Assembly: GCA_016293805.1 (NCBI GenBank)
Contig: JAEDDI010000001.1
Span: 1-64,000 of the forward strand
Length of the DNA: 64,000 bases
DNA from: Bacillota bacterium
GTDB taxonomy: Bacteria; Bacillota; Clostridia; Peptostreptococcales; Anaerovoracaceae
Reading direction: 5' to 3'
Of the stretch, positions 17,097 through 26,382 are shown in pieces. Position 1 is the stretch's first letter. Every line of letters starts with the position of its first letter. Made by a program: the position numbers and the translations under genes. A model generated the notes under the pieces. The model was given only the letters and a program-made list of their open reading frames with translations. It did not search any database and had not been told where the DNA came from.

Positions 17097-19002
17097 ACAT
17101 TCAGGATTCTGCTTCGGAGTCAGGCAGGCTGTGGATAATACGTTTAAGCTCCTAAGAGAGAATAAAGGCAGAAAAATATATTCAAAAGGACAGCTGATTC
17201 ACAACAGGGATGTTACTGATGAACTGGAAAAATCAGGCATCAAGGTAATTTCCGGTATCGAAGAGGCGGAGCCGGGTTCCATTGTCGTAATACGTTCACA
17301 CGGTGAGACTGAGAAGTTCTATGATGATGCTGCAAAACACGGTGTAAAAATCATGGACGCCACTTGCCCTTTTGTAAAAAGAATACACAAACTTGTTCAT
17401 GAAGCGCACGAAAAAGGAAGAAAAATCGTTATAGCCGGTGACAGAAATCATCCTGAGGTAATAGGCATTAACGGATGGTGCGGTGATTCAGCATATATAG
17501 TGAATTCACGGGAGGAAGCCCTTGGTATTGAAGGCGAAGGCTTCTTTTTAGTGGCGCAGACAACAATAAGGAAGGCGCTTTTTGATGAGATTGAGGAAGT
17601 TCTTTCAGGCAGGGATCTTGTGGCTGTAAATACCATATGCAGTGCCACATCAGAAAGGCAGAAGTCATGCGGCGAGACAGCAAAATTGTCAGATATGATG
17701 ATTATAATTGGCGGTAGAAACAGTTCCAACACCCGCAAATTATATGATATTTCGAAGAAATACTGTCCGGAGACATATTTTGTTGAAAATATTGGTGATT
17801 TGCCATTGCAACAAATTCAAAAATATAATAAAATAGGGATTGCGGCGGGTGCCTCGACACCTGAACGTATAATTGAGGAGGTTATTTCTAGTATGTGTGA
17901 AATCACTAATGAAAACAATTTCATGAACGAGTACATGGAAGAAATCGAGAAGTCATTAAGACTTCCAAGAGGCGGCGAAATAGTAAACGGTAAAGTTCAC
18001 CAGGTTACTGACAACGAAGTTATTGTTAACTTAGGCTGCAAGAAAGACGGCATCCTTCCTAAGGATGAAGTAACTCTCGAAGAGGGACAGAAATTAGCAG
18101 ACATATTTGCGGAAGGAGACGAAGTACAGGCAAAGGTTATCAAGACTGACGACGGTGACGGTGGCATCTTACTTTCAAAGAAAAAGTTAGAAGTTAATGA
18201 GCATTGGAATGAAATCAGCAATGCTTATGAAAATAAAGAAACAGTTACTGTTAAAGTTATCAGAGCAGTCAATGGCGGCGTAATCGGTGCATACAAGGAA
18301 GTTACAGGTTTTATTCCTCTTTCACAGCTTTCAGACAAGTATGTTGAGAACGCTGATGAATTCATTGGCCAGGAAATGGATGTAAGAGTAACAAGAGTTG
18401 ATCAGAGAAGAGGCAAGATTGTATTCTCAAGAAAAGCTGTTCTTACAGAAGAGAAGGAAAAGAAACTTGCTGAAATCTGGGCTAACATCCATGTTGACGA
18501 TGTTGTTGACGGCAAGGTTATGAGATTTACAAACTACGGTGCATTCGTTGATATAGGCGGCATCGACGGTTTACTTCACATCTCGGAGATTTCATGGGGC
18601 AAGCTCCAGCATCCGCAGGAAGTCCTTGAAATCGGACAGCAGGTTAAGGTTAAGGTGCTTTCAATGAACGAAGAGAAGGGCAAGATTTCTCTTGGACTGA
18701 AGCAGACTCAGCCTGAACCGTGGTCAGTAATCGATGAAAAATACGAAATCGGTTCAGTTGTAAGCGGCAAGGTTGTTCAGATTAAGGAATATGGTGCATT
18801 TGTTGAGCTTGAACCTGGTCTTGACGGACTTGTTCACATTTCAGAAATCGCTCACAAGAGAGTGAACGATATCAACGAAGAACTTACAGTAGGTCAGGAA
18901 GTTGAAGCTAAGATTCTTGAGATTGACAAGGATAAGAAGAGAATCAGCTTAAGCATCAAGGCATGCACAGCACCTGATGCTGAAGAAACTGAAGAAGAAT
19001 AA
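17074..19002 (+). CDS. ispH-rpsA: IspH (HMBPP reductase) fused to ribosomal protein S1
   Basis: A 642-residue fusion typical of Clostridia. Residues 1 to about 280 are 4-hydroxy-3-methylbut-2-enyl diphosphate reductase, the last step of the MEP isoprenoid pathway; the three [4Fe-4S] cysteines are C13 (GFCFGV), C98 (DATCPFV) and C189 (NTICSATSERQ). Residues about 302-370, 388-456, 477-546 and 560-631 are four S1 RNA-binding domains, ending in an acidic tail. An internal GAGGAGG lies 11 bases before an in-frame ATG at 17893, close to the domain junction, and could allow separate S1 synthesis. Codon choice shifts at the junction. Last gene of the proA operon, followed by a strong terminator. Confidence 0.95.
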   Translation: MKEIIRAEHSGFCFGVRQAVDNTFKLLRENKGRKIYSKGQLIHNRDVTDELEKSGIKVISGIEEAEPGSIVVIRSHGETEKFYDDAAKHGVKIMDATCPFVKRIHKLVHEAHEKGRKIVIAGDRNHPEVIGINGWCGDSAYIVNSREEALGIEGEGFFLVAQTTIRKALFDEIEEVLSGRDLVAVNTICSATSERQKSCGETAKLSDMMIIIGGRNSSNTRKLYDISKKYCPETYFVENIGDLPLQQIQKYNKIGIAAGASTPERIIEEVISSMCEITNENNFMNEYMEEIEKSLRLPRGGEIVNGKVHQVTDNEVIVNLGCKKDGILPKDEVTLEEGQKLADIFAEGDEVQAKVIKTDDGDGGILLSKKKLEVNEHWNEISNAYENKETVTVKVIRAVNGGVIGAYKEVTGFIPLSQLSDKYVENADEFIGQEMDVRVTRVDQRRGKIVFSRKAVLTEEKEKKLAEIWANIHVDDVVDGKVMRFTNYGAFVDIGGIDGLLHISEISWGKLQHPQEVLEIGQQVKVKVLSMNEEKGKISLGLKQTQPEPWSVIDEKYEIGSVVSGKVVQIKEYGAFVELEPGLDGLVHISEIAHKRVNDINEELTVGQEVEAKILEIDKDKKRISLSIKACTAPDAEETEEE

Positions 19003-19014
19003 TATTCGTAAACT

Positions 19015-19040
19015 AAAGGAGCATAATGCTCCTTTTTTTT
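19015..19040 (+). terminator. Intrinsic terminator after ispH-rpsA
   Basis: AAAGGAGCA, loop TAA, TGCTCCTTT, then a run of T: a perfect nine-pair stem 12 bases after the stop codon. Confidence 0.92.
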
Positions 19041-19135
19041 AACCTTCAGAAGGTAAATATAACTGGAAGATACTTAACGGTATTTTCCTGATAGTGTCCA
19101 ATTTAGTGTTTTTTACTTTTCTTGCATCAGAGCGA

Positions 19136-19164
19136 TTGCATTGATAACAGGCATGGAGTATAAT
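19136..19164 (+). promoter_or_regulatory. Sigma-A promoter of the sortase-pilus operon
   Basis: TTGCAT, 17 bases, perfect TATAAT. Transcription would begin near 19171 and leave a leader of about 55 bases before the first gene. The remaining 19041-19135 stretch shows no further recognised element. Confidence 0.65.
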
Positions 19165-19227
19165 TTTTATGGATTAATTTGTTAAATTCAGAGTATTAAC
19201 ACGTTTTATATATTGAGAGAGAATAAT

Positions 19228-19728
19228 ATGGCAGATAAGGATTTAAAGAAACTGAACAGAGCGGAACTTCTTGAGATTCTGGTTAAACAGGGCAGGGAGC
19301 TTGAAGAGTGCAGGGCAGAGAATGCACGTCTTGAGGAGGAACTTGCCAGGAGAGAAATATCAATTGAAAAAGCAGGATCGATAGCAGAAGCGTCTCTTGT
19401 GCTCAACGGTGTGTTTGAGGCGGCGCAGAATGCATGCGAACAGTATGTAGAAAACATAGCGGTTCTTTCTGACAGGCAGGAGGAGATCTGCCGCAGAATG
19501 GAAGCAGAGAGCAGGGTAAAGGCCGAAAACATGCTTTCGGAGGCACAGAGGAGAAGCCGCGAAGTTGAAGAGAAAACAAGAGAGAAATGCACTGCCATGA
19601 TTAGAAATTCAAAGGAGCAGGCGAAGCAGTACTGGGATGAGGTTTCTTCGCAGCTTGAGGAATTCTATGAGCAGCATGCAGGACTGAGGGAGCTTCTGTC
19701 TATAGTTGCGGAGAGGAAAGATGACTGA
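19228..19728 (+). CDS. Coiled-coil protein at the head of the pilus operon
   Basis: A 166-residue charged protein with two predicted coiled coils: LLEILVKQGRELEECRAENA to about residue 45, and a second from about residue 75 to 140 rich in Glu, Arg and Ala. A hydrophobic stretch between them (ASLVLNGVFEAAQNA) is amphipathic, not a membrane segment. The organisation recalls DivIVA/SepF-type scaffolds but no family can be named. The ATG at 19228 after GAGAGAG is preferred to a TTG at 19213. It overlaps lepB by eight bases. Similar small coiled-coil genes preceding pilus operons may help position secretion, which is inference. Confidence 0.6.
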   Translation: MADKDLKKLNRAELLEILVKQGRELEECRAENARLEEELARREISIEKAGSIAEASLVLNGVFEAAQNACEQYVENIAVLSDRQEEICRRMEAESRVKAENMLSEAQRRSREVEEKTREKCTAMIRNSKEQAKQYWDEVSSQLEEFYEQHAGLRELLSIVAERKDD

Positions 19729-20305
19729 GGATAAGAACGTTCAGATACCTGAGCTTTCTGAACTTGAGGCAGAACTCGAAAGAGTAAGATACAGAACAAG
19801 ATACGGAAGAACGCTCAGGAGTACTGTGTACTCCCTTGTAATTGTTGCAGCAGTCGCAGTGCTCGTTGCGACGCTCTGGATGCCTGTGCTTCGTACATAC
19901 GGGGAGTCCATGACGCCAACTCTCAATGAGGGGGATATACTGGTTACAGTCAAGACTGATGATTTCAGAGAAGGAGACATAGTCGCCTTTTACTATAACA
20001 ACAAGATACTGGTCAAGAGAGTTATAGCTTCATCAGGTGAATGGGTTGATATCGATGACGAAGGCATTGTCTATGTCAACAATGAGCCTCTGTATGAACC
20101 GTATATAAATGAACCTTCTATAGGTGACTGCAATATCCAGCTTCCTTATCAGGTACCTGACGGAAGAGTGTTTGTGATGGGAGATCACAGAGCAACATCC
20201 ATCGATTCGCGTAACGAGTCTGTCGGATGCGTTGCACAGGAGCAGATAGTTGGAAAGATTGTATTCAGAGTATGGCCGCTTAGCAAAATTGGGAATATTA
20301 ATTAG
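19721..20305 (+). CDS. lepB: Type I signal peptidase
   Basis: A 194-residue S26 signal peptidase with one N-terminal membrane segment (about residues 36-55). The catalytic Ser is S63 in YGESMTPTL and the catalytic Lys is K99 in ILVKRVIA; the later GDHRATSIDSRN is box E. It cleaves Sec signal peptides on the outer face of the membrane. Placement inside the pilus operon suggests a dedicated peptidase for the pilins, as in several Gram-positive pilus islands. The ATG at 19721 follows GGAGAGGAAAG within the end of the coiled-coil gene. The N-terminal 30 residues are charged and unusually long for a cytoplasmic tail. Confidence 0.92.
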   Translation: MTEDKNVQIPELSELEAELERVRYRTRYGRTLRSTVYSLVIVAAVAVLVATLWMPVLRTYGESMTPTLNEGDILVTVKTDDFREGDIVAFYYNNKILVKRVIASSGEWVDIDDEGIVYVNNEPLYEPYINEPSIGDCNIQLPYQVPDGRVFVMGDHRATSIDSRNESVGCVAQEQIVGKIVFRVWPLSKIGNIN

Positions 20306-20317
20306 GAAGGGTTAGAT

Positions 20318-23300
20318 ATGTCCGTGAAAGAACAGTATTCCGACAACAGAAAAAGAAAGAGAATAAGGTTCAGAATTCTATTCGCACTTGCGTGTATAGT
20401 TGTATTCGCTACAACATACGCGCTTATTCTGCCTGCCATAACAATGGAGAAGGAAGTGTGCGGTATTGAGGAACATACACATACCGAAAGCTGCTATGAA
20501 GTGACTGAAGCAGTACAGGAACAGAAACTTATCTGCGGGAAGGAAGAATCGGAAGACCATCAGCATACTGCGGAGTGTTATGAGACTGTAACAATACCGG
20601 GAGAGAAGTCTCTTGTATGCGGCAAGACTGAGCATACTCATACCATTGACTGCCTTTCAGGATCTGACCGGGAGGCTGTTGAGAAGGTTATCAACCTTAT
20701 AGATGAACTTCCATCATCTGAAGAGATTGATAATGAACTTGAAGGACTTGAAGATAATGATGAAGGTTACGATGCATACCTTGAACAGGTGATGAGAGAC
20801 GTACAGTATGCACATGAGCTGTATGAGGAACTTGGAAGCGATCTTCAGAAGTACGTAACCAATGCAGATAAGCTGCTGGACCTTTCATATATGTGGGAGG
20901 GACAGGTGTTTGCAACGACAGACAGTCTTAATATATATCAGGTGAATTCGTATGACAAGGATAAAGGTGAGTACGAAAGCATTATTGCCTACAGTGGTTC
21001 TGAGGGTTTGGCTTTAAAGAACGCTCTGAAAACATACGAAAGCATGGGTTTTAATTACTGGAAGGCTATTGTTGTATCTAATGATAATGGATTCTTTAAA
21101 GTAACTAAAATTATTAATAGTGGAGACACTCAAGTAAAGAAAAATGAAATAATACCAACTGACGGATTCATAATTCTTACTGTAAAACAGTTGAATGTAG
21201 CTGTTGGAAATTATGTATATACATCATCAGGTTTCTATTACAAGGATTGCGTTTATTCAGGAACAGCATATGGTACTGTTTCGTTTAAGGATTCTTTAGA
21301 AGCAAAAAAGACGAAGACAAACAAAGAGCTCGAGCCAGTTGAAGGTGCACATACGAGTGATCTTATTGAGGTAAACCTTTATGACTATGGAGATAATATA
21401 AACGAAAAATATAATGATGATAAAATATATCCGGGATTCCAGCAGGATAATGGATCTAGGAATGTTGGTACTTCATTCACTAAGTCGGGCAGTTTCAATT
21501 TTGGAAACAACATAACATCTGATCTTAAAGCGGGTATATCAAATGTAACAAACAAAGGCGGAGATATCAATAAAACTACCAATGGTGCAAACAGCCCTAT
21601 TTCAGGGGCAATGTCGACAAATTTGGGTGATGATGGGTATCCTGCTCTTTCAGGTGGAAAGAGTCTCGGTTACTTATTTAGCAATAGTACATATGCGACT
21701 AAGCAGAATAAGAATAGTATAGATGGATTGTTCCGGTATAACGGTACAACAGGTGCATATACATTTAACAGTAGAGAAAATCATGCACAGTTTAATGAAG
21801 GAAGCGACACATTCACATTATATAAGCAGATGATATCATCAAACTTTATGATGTATCCGTTTGGAAATTTCCTTCCGTTTAATGATATTGTATCAACTTG
21901 CAAGAACTCATCTGAAATAAATAGGGACTATTTAATACAAATATCTGATAGTGCCATGAATAAATTTATGAATGGCAAAGGGGAAGATTATAAGACGTTG
22001 GCTATTCAGCTTCGGAAGTTCATAATATTAATGGATAAAGCTTATCCCAACGGATGGACAGCGAAAGACTGTGCAAATGAATACTTTAAAGCCTCCGGAA
22101 TTCCTAAATCATTTACGAATGAAGAATTAGAGAATATCTATACTATAGATTATGATGAACCTACAGATTTCTACTTCGGTATGGAGATGAAGATGAACTT
22201 CATGCAGCCGAAGGGTGGATTAACTGGTCCTGATGGCAAGCAGCAGATGGTATTCTACTTCACAGGCGATGATGATGTATGGGTATATCTTGACGGCAAG
22301 CTTGCTCTTGATTTGTCAGGTATTCATCGTCATGTAGGTGGAGAAATAGATTTTGTAAAAGGCGAGGTTAGATATTATACACTTGATGTCTCTACTGGTG
22401 ATGTGGGAAAAACACCATATAAGACTGTGAAGTTTTCAGACATATTTGACAGCACTATGCTGAATGATAAGGGTACCTTTAAGGACTACTCAACTCACAG
22501 TTTTAATTTCTACTACATGGAGAGAGGAGCAGGTTCAGGTGTATGCAGAATGAACTTCAACTTCCCTCTGCTTCAGCGCAATTCAATTTCTGTAACTAAG
22601 GAGTTGAGTTCAGATACACCCGGTAGTATTGTTGGCAATCCTGATTTTAGTTTCCAGATACTGAAGAAGGGTGGAACAGATCCGTTCATAACTAAGGAAA
22701 CAAATTATTTGATTAAGGATGCGAATGGTAATGATATCGGAACTGGTACTGTTGGCAATGATGGTGTATTTACTTTAAAAGCAGGTCAGACTGCTGTATT
22801 TTCAGATATTCCTGAGAATGCGGGAGAATACTATGTGAGAGAGTTAATGACTGAAGATGCATTTGGCCAGTACGGACATGTTTTTGTAGATGGGGTAACT
22901 ACAACGAAAGAAAAAACTGAATCATTTACCGGTGTAAAAAGTCCTGACAAGGATATGTCAGACGGCAGTACTGTATTTCATTTCAATAACGAAGTTACAT
23001 TTGATAAACTAGGGTCCTTGAGCATTCGCAAGACATTAAACGCTTATACAGGTAATCATACCGGTGAAACCTTTGATTTTAAGGTTAAGCTTGATGGTGT
23101 ACCTTTGAAGGATGGAAGCGCGTACTATGTAGGGGAAGAGGAAAAGGAAGTTCAGACTGGAGGAATTATTACAATCAGTGCAGGTGAAACTGCAAAGATA
23201 AACAATATATTATCAGGAACGTCATATGAGGTTGAAGAAGTTGGTTCAGATGAGTTGTATAATGTTAAATACTCAGTAGATGGCGGAGAGTTTTCATCCA

Positions 23301-23875
23301 ACAGCCCTGCTGGAGTAATTTCAACAGATACTGAAACAGTCGTTTCGGTTGTGAATTCACAAAAGGATGCGATTGGAGTTGAGATTCCTTTCACTAAGAG
23401 TATTGAATTCCCAGATGATCAGAATCATACATACAGTTTTACAATAGAGCAGATTAATAGTTTTGATGATACTACAACTGTTGAATCTGAGAATAACAAG
23501 ACTGTTAAATTAACTCTCAACGGCGATCAACCGGTTACAGGTAAGTTTGTGCTCGGTTACAGAACCGCTGATATTTCAGGAGATAAAAAATATTACTATA
23601 AAGTGACAGAAGAACCGACAGATGAACAGGGAACAGTTTTTGATACTTCGGTATATATTGCAGAAGTTTCTGTAACTCCTGAATCGGCTCAAGTTACATA
23701 TATATACAAAGATGGCCAACCAGTTGAAGGAGTATCTTTTGTCAATAAGCTTAACAGCTATGAACTTCCTCAAACCGGTGGACCGGGAACTATACTGTTT
23801 ACATTAGGAGGAATTCTGCTTATTTTAGCAGCAGGTTCGCTTCTGATATATAGACGCAGAAAGGGTAATGCCTGA
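20318..23875 (+). CDS. LPQTG-anchored pilus tip adhesin-like surface protein
   Basis: A 1,185-residue cell-wall protein. A basic N-terminus leads into a membrane-spanning signal sequence (about residues 19-42). Then come three Cys/His repeats (CGIEEHTHTESCY, CGKEESEDHQHTAECYE, CGKTEHTHTIDC) found in other clostridial surface proteins. Around residue 648 is FTGDDDVWVYLDGKLALDLS, the fibro-slime/PA14-like signature. Two or three beta-sandwich units follow, the last (about 1,030-1,145) resembling Spy0128/FctA isopeptide pilin domains. LPQTG at 1150-1154, a hydrophobic segment and RRRK complete the sortase signal. From about 20,930 on, the coding DNA looks more AT-rich than the flanks. Likely the tip or ancillary adhesin of the pilus. 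Confidence 0.82.
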   Translation: MSVKEQYSDNRKRKRIRFRILFALACIVVFATTYALILPAITMEKEVCGIEEHTHTESCYEVTEAVQEQKLICGKEESEDHQHTAECYETVTIPGEKSLVCGKTEHTHTIDCLSGSDREAVEKVINLIDELPSSEEIDNELEGLEDNDEGYDAYLEQVMRDVQYAHELYEELGSDLQKYVTNADKLLDLSYMWEGQVFATTDSLNIYQVNSYDKDKGEYESIIAYSGSEGLALKNALKTYESMGFNYWKAIVVSNDNGFFKVTKIINSGDTQVKKNEIIPTDGFIILTVKQLNVAVGNYVYTSSGFYYKDCVYSGTAYGTVSFKDSLEAKKTKTNKELEPVEGAHTSDLIEVNLYDYGDNINEKYNDDKIYPGFQQDNGSRNVGTSFTKSGSFNFGNNITSDLKAGISNVTNKGGDINKTTNGANSPISGAMSTNLGDDGYPALSGGKSLGYLFSNSTYATKQNKNSIDGLFRYNGTTGAYTFNSRENHAQFNEGSDTFTLYKQMISSNFMMYPFGNFLPFNDIVSTCKNSSEINRDYLIQISDSAMNKFMNGKGEDYKTLAIQLRKFIILMDKAYPNGWTAKDCANEYFKASGIPKSFTNEELENIYTIDYDEPTDFYFGMEMKMNFMQPKGGLTGPDGKQQMVFYFTGDDDVWVYLDGKLALDLSGIHRHVGGEIDFVKGEVRYYTLDVSTGDVGKTPYKTVKFSDIFDSTMLNDKGTFKDYSTHSFNFYYMERGAGSGVCRMNFNFPLLQRNSISVTKELSSDTPGSIVGNPDFSFQILKKGGTDPFITKETNYLIKDANGNDIGTGTVGNDGVFTLKAGQTAVFSDIPENAGEYYVRELMTEDAFGQYGHVFVDGVTTTKEKTESFTGVKSPDKDMSDGSTVFHFNNEVTFDKLGSLSIRKTLNAYTGNHTGETFDFKVKLDGVPLKDGSAYYVGEEEKEVQTGGIITISAGETAKINNILSGTSYEVEEVGSDELYNVKYSVDGGEFSSNSPAGVISTDTETVVSVVNSQKDAIGVEIPFTKSIEFPDDQNHTYSFTIEQINSFDDTTTVESENNKTVKLTLNGDQPVTGKFVLGYRTADISGDKKYYYKVTEEPTDEQGTVFDTSVYIAEVSVTPESAQVTYIYKDGQPVEGVSFVNKLNSYELPQTGGPGTILFTLGGILLILAAGSLLIYRRRKGNA

Positions 23876-23903
23876 TTTGCGGTAGTCATTTGCTAATTAT
23901 AAT
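23876..23903 (+). promoter_or_regulatory. Possible internal promoter before the major pilin
   Basis: A perfect TATAAT (23898-23903) lies 24 bases before the pilin start, with a weak TTTGCG 16 bases upstream. It would allow extra transcription of the major pilin; read-through from the operon promoter is equally possible. Confidence 0.35.
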
Positions 23904-23927
23904 TTATTGGGAAGAAAGGAAACCGAG

Positions 23928-25487
23928 ATGAAAAAACTAAAGAAGTTAGGAAGCGTACTTCTTGCGCTGGCAGTGATGTTTGTGATGACAAGTACTGCGT
24001 TTGCAGATTCTACAAAGTACTCGTTAACAATTACGGACACAAAAGAAGGACACACGTATGAGGTGTATCAGATATTTACAGGTGATATATCTGGAACAGC
24101 ACCAAATTATGTATTATCTAATGTAAAGTATGGACAGAACTATGATGGTAAGCAAGTAGGAACTAAGGTTCCGACTTCAGAATTAAAGGACATTACTGAT
24201 GCTGATAATTTTGCTCAGAATGTACGTATTACAGGAACACCTATTGCAACAAAGTCTTCTAGTGACGGAAATACTATTATCTCTGGTCTTTCAGCAGGAT
24301 ACTATCTTGTGAAAGACAGTGAGGCTGATGGTAATAAAATACCAAGCGGAGATGCTGCAACTCGATACATTCTTCAGGTAGTTGGAGATACAACTGTAAA
24401 AGTTAAGTCAGATGTTCCTGCAGTTATTAAAAAAGTTAAAGAGAATAATAAAACAGTGGGCGGAATTGGAAATGATCCTAATATGCCTGGATATACTCTA
24501 GGAAGTGGATATTCAGATGTTGCCGATTACAATATAGGCGACAATGTCGAATTCCTTATTGTGGGTTCAATGCCTGATAATCTTGCTGAGTATGATAAGT
24601 ATAAATACTATTTCCATGATACACTTTCAGCAGGATTAACATATAATAATGACGCTGTTGTGACGTTAAAGACAGGCAATACTGAAACGGATGTAACTGC
24701 ATCATTTAATATTACATGTACAGATGGTAGCCTTGAAATTAAATGTGAAGATGTTACAAAACTTACTGGTATTTCAGCAGACAGCTATATTGTAGTTACT
24801 TATTCAGCAAAACTTAATTCCGGAGCTGAAATAGGCCTTGATGGTAACACAAACAAAGTTAAACTGGAATTCTCAAACAATCCAAATAAAGGTGGAGAAG
24901 GAAGTACCGGAACAACTCCTGATGATCAGGTTGTAGTATTTACATATGAGCTTGATGTGACAAAAGTTGCAAATGGCGAAAATGATACGGTGATTAAGCT
25001 TAAAGGAGCTGAATTCAAACTTAAATCAGGCAATAAATGGGCAATTGTTGATTCAAATAATAAGGTAACTGGATGGACTGATATAGAAGCTGATGGAAGT
25101 ACACTTACATCAGGAGATAATGGATTATTTAAGATAATCGGTCTTGATGCCGGAACATATAATCTGGTTGAAACAAAGGCTCCTGTAGGATATAACCTTC
25201 TTGATAATCCTGTAGTTATAGAAATAATTGCAACTACTTCAAATACACAGAGCTGGGATGGAATTCCTTCACATGCTCTTACAAAGCTTGAGATTAAAGT
25301 AGGTGAAACAACTACTGAAGGCAATACTGAAACTGGTATCGTTAGCACAACAGTAGTAAATAATGCAGGTACTGTCCTTCCTTCTACTGGTGGAATAGGC
25401 ACAACACTGTTCTACGTAATAGGTGGTGTGCTCGTACTTGCAGCAATCGTACTTCTTGTTACAAGAAGACGTATGAGAGAAGAATAA
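23928..25487 (+). CDS. SpaA-type isopeptide-forming major pilin
   Basis: A 519-residue pilus shaft protein. Signal peptide residues 1-27 end at STAFADS. Domain 1 runs to about residue 160 and is followed by VPAVIKKVKEN, where a lysine is the likely pilin-motif residue joined to the next subunit. Domain 2 contains YNIGDNVEFLIVGSMPDN and YFHDTLSAGLTYN, matching fimbrial isopeptide D2 domains. Domain 3 is a Cna-B/prealbumin-like unit with E-box LVETKAPVGYNLL. The sorting signal LPSTG (484-488), hydrophobic helix and RRRMREE follow. The ATG at 23928 is preceded by AGAAAGGAAA. The next gene, a class C sortase, would polymerise it. Confidence 0.9.
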   Translation: MKKLKKLGSVLLALAVMFVMTSTAFADSTKYSLTITDTKEGHTYEVYQIFTGDISGTAPNYVLSNVKYGQNYDGKQVGTKVPTSELKDITDADNFAQNVRITGTPIATKSSSDGNTIISGLSAGYYLVKDSEADGNKIPSGDAATRYILQVVGDTTVKVKSDVPAVIKKVKENNKTVGGIGNDPNMPGYTLGSGYSDVADYNIGDNVEFLIVGSMPDNLAEYDKYKYYFHDTLSAGLTYNNDAVVTLKTGNTETDVTASFNITCTDGSLEIKCEDVTKLTGISADSYIVVTYSAKLNSGAEIGLDGNTNKVKLEFSNNPNKGGEGSTGTTPDDQVVVFTYELDVTKVANGENDTVIKLKGAEFKLKSGNKWAIVDSNNKVTGWTDIEADGSTLTSGDNGLFKIIGLDAGTYNLVETKAPVGYNLLDNPVVIEIIATTSNTQSWDGIPSHALTKLEIKVGETTTEGNTETGIVSTTVVNNAGTVLPSTGGIGTTLFYVIGGVLVLAAIVLLVTRRRMREE

Positions 25488-25504
25488 CAGGAATATTATG
25501 CTGG

Positions 25505-25524
25505 CCGGGGAGTATACTCCCCGG
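25505..25524 (+). repeat. Perfect 20-bp palindrome between pilin and sortase genes
   Basis: CCGGGGAGTA followed by TACTCCCCGG forms an eight-pair GC-rich stem with a UAUA loop in RNA. It lies 17 bases after the pilin stop and ends 9 bases before the sortase Shine-Dalgarno. There is no T tract, so it is more likely an mRNA-stabilising or processing stem that lets pilin exceed sortase than a full terminator. Confidence 0.7.
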
Positions 25525-25548
25525 TACAGCAGTAAGGAGAACCTTGTC

Positions 25549-26382
25549 ATGCGAAAGCACCTAACAACAGTAATACTGGTAATACTGCTTCTTGCAGGAG
25601 TCTCCCTACTGCTGTACCCTTCAGTATCAGACTACTGGAATTCATTCCATCAGACACAGGCAATAGCATCATACACAGAGCAGGTTGCAGACCTTAATCA
25701 GGTTGATTACGACAAGCTCATTTCAGATGCAAGAGCCTACAACAGAAAGCTTGCCGATAAGCCATCAAGATTTATTCTGACAGAGGATGAGAGAGAAGAA
25801 TACAACTCTCTTCTTGATGTTGCAGGCAACGGAATCATAGGATATATAGAGATACCTAAGATAAGATGCAGCCTTCCGATATATCACGGCCTGGAGGATA
25901 CGGTGCTTCAGATTGCTGTCGGGCATATTGAGGGTACTTCTCTGCCGGTTGGCGGTAAGAGTACACACTGCGTACTATCAGGACACAGGGGACTTCCCCG
26001 TGCCAAGCTGTTTACCGATATAGATCAGCTTGAGAAGGGTGATACATTCATGATTCGTGTTCTGGATGAAACGCTGACTTATGAGGTTGACCAGATAAGA
26101 ATTGTTCTTCCCGATGAGATGGAAGATCTTAAGATAATTGAGGGAAAGGACCTGTGCACTCTTGTTACATGTACTCCATATGGAGTCAACAGTCACAGGC
26201 TGCTTGTAAGGGGTCACAGAGTTGCCAATGCTGCAGGAGATATCAGGGTGACTGCAGATGCGCTGCAGATTGATCCGCTGATTGTGGCACCTGCTGCCGC
26301 AGTGCCATTACTTACAGTACTATTAATATACCTTCTTCTGCCTCGCAGAGGCAAAGGTGAACGGAGGAATCGAAGACGATGA
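25549..26382 (+). CDS. srtC: Class C sortase (pilin polymerase)
   Basis: A 277-residue sortase with an N-terminal membrane segment (about residues 7-25) and a second near the C-terminus (about 245-265), the two-anchor layout of class C pilus sortases. The catalytic triad is H146 (LSGHRGLP), C208 (LVTCTPYG) and an Arg in SHRLLVRG. It links pilin subunits by transpeptidation at the LPxTG motif. The ATG at 25549 is set by AAGGAGA eight bases upstream; an upstream ATG at 25498 would translate through the palindrome and lacks a site. No obvious DPW/DPF lid motif was found at the usual place. ATGA overlap with the next pilin. Confidence 0.9.
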   Translation: MRKHLTTVILVILLLAGVSLLLYPSVSDYWNSFHQTQAIASYTEQVADLNQVDYDKLISDARAYNRKLADKPSRFILTEDEREEYNSLLDVAGNGIIGYIEIPKIRCSLPIYHGLEDTVLQIAVGHIEGTSLPVGGKSTHCVLSGHRGLPRAKLFTDIDQLEKGDTFMIRVLDETLTYEVDQIRIVLPDEMEDLKIIEGKDLCTLVTCTPYGVNSHRLLVRGHRVANAAGDIRVTADALQIDPLIVAPAAAVPLLTVLLIYLLLPRRGKGERRNRRR

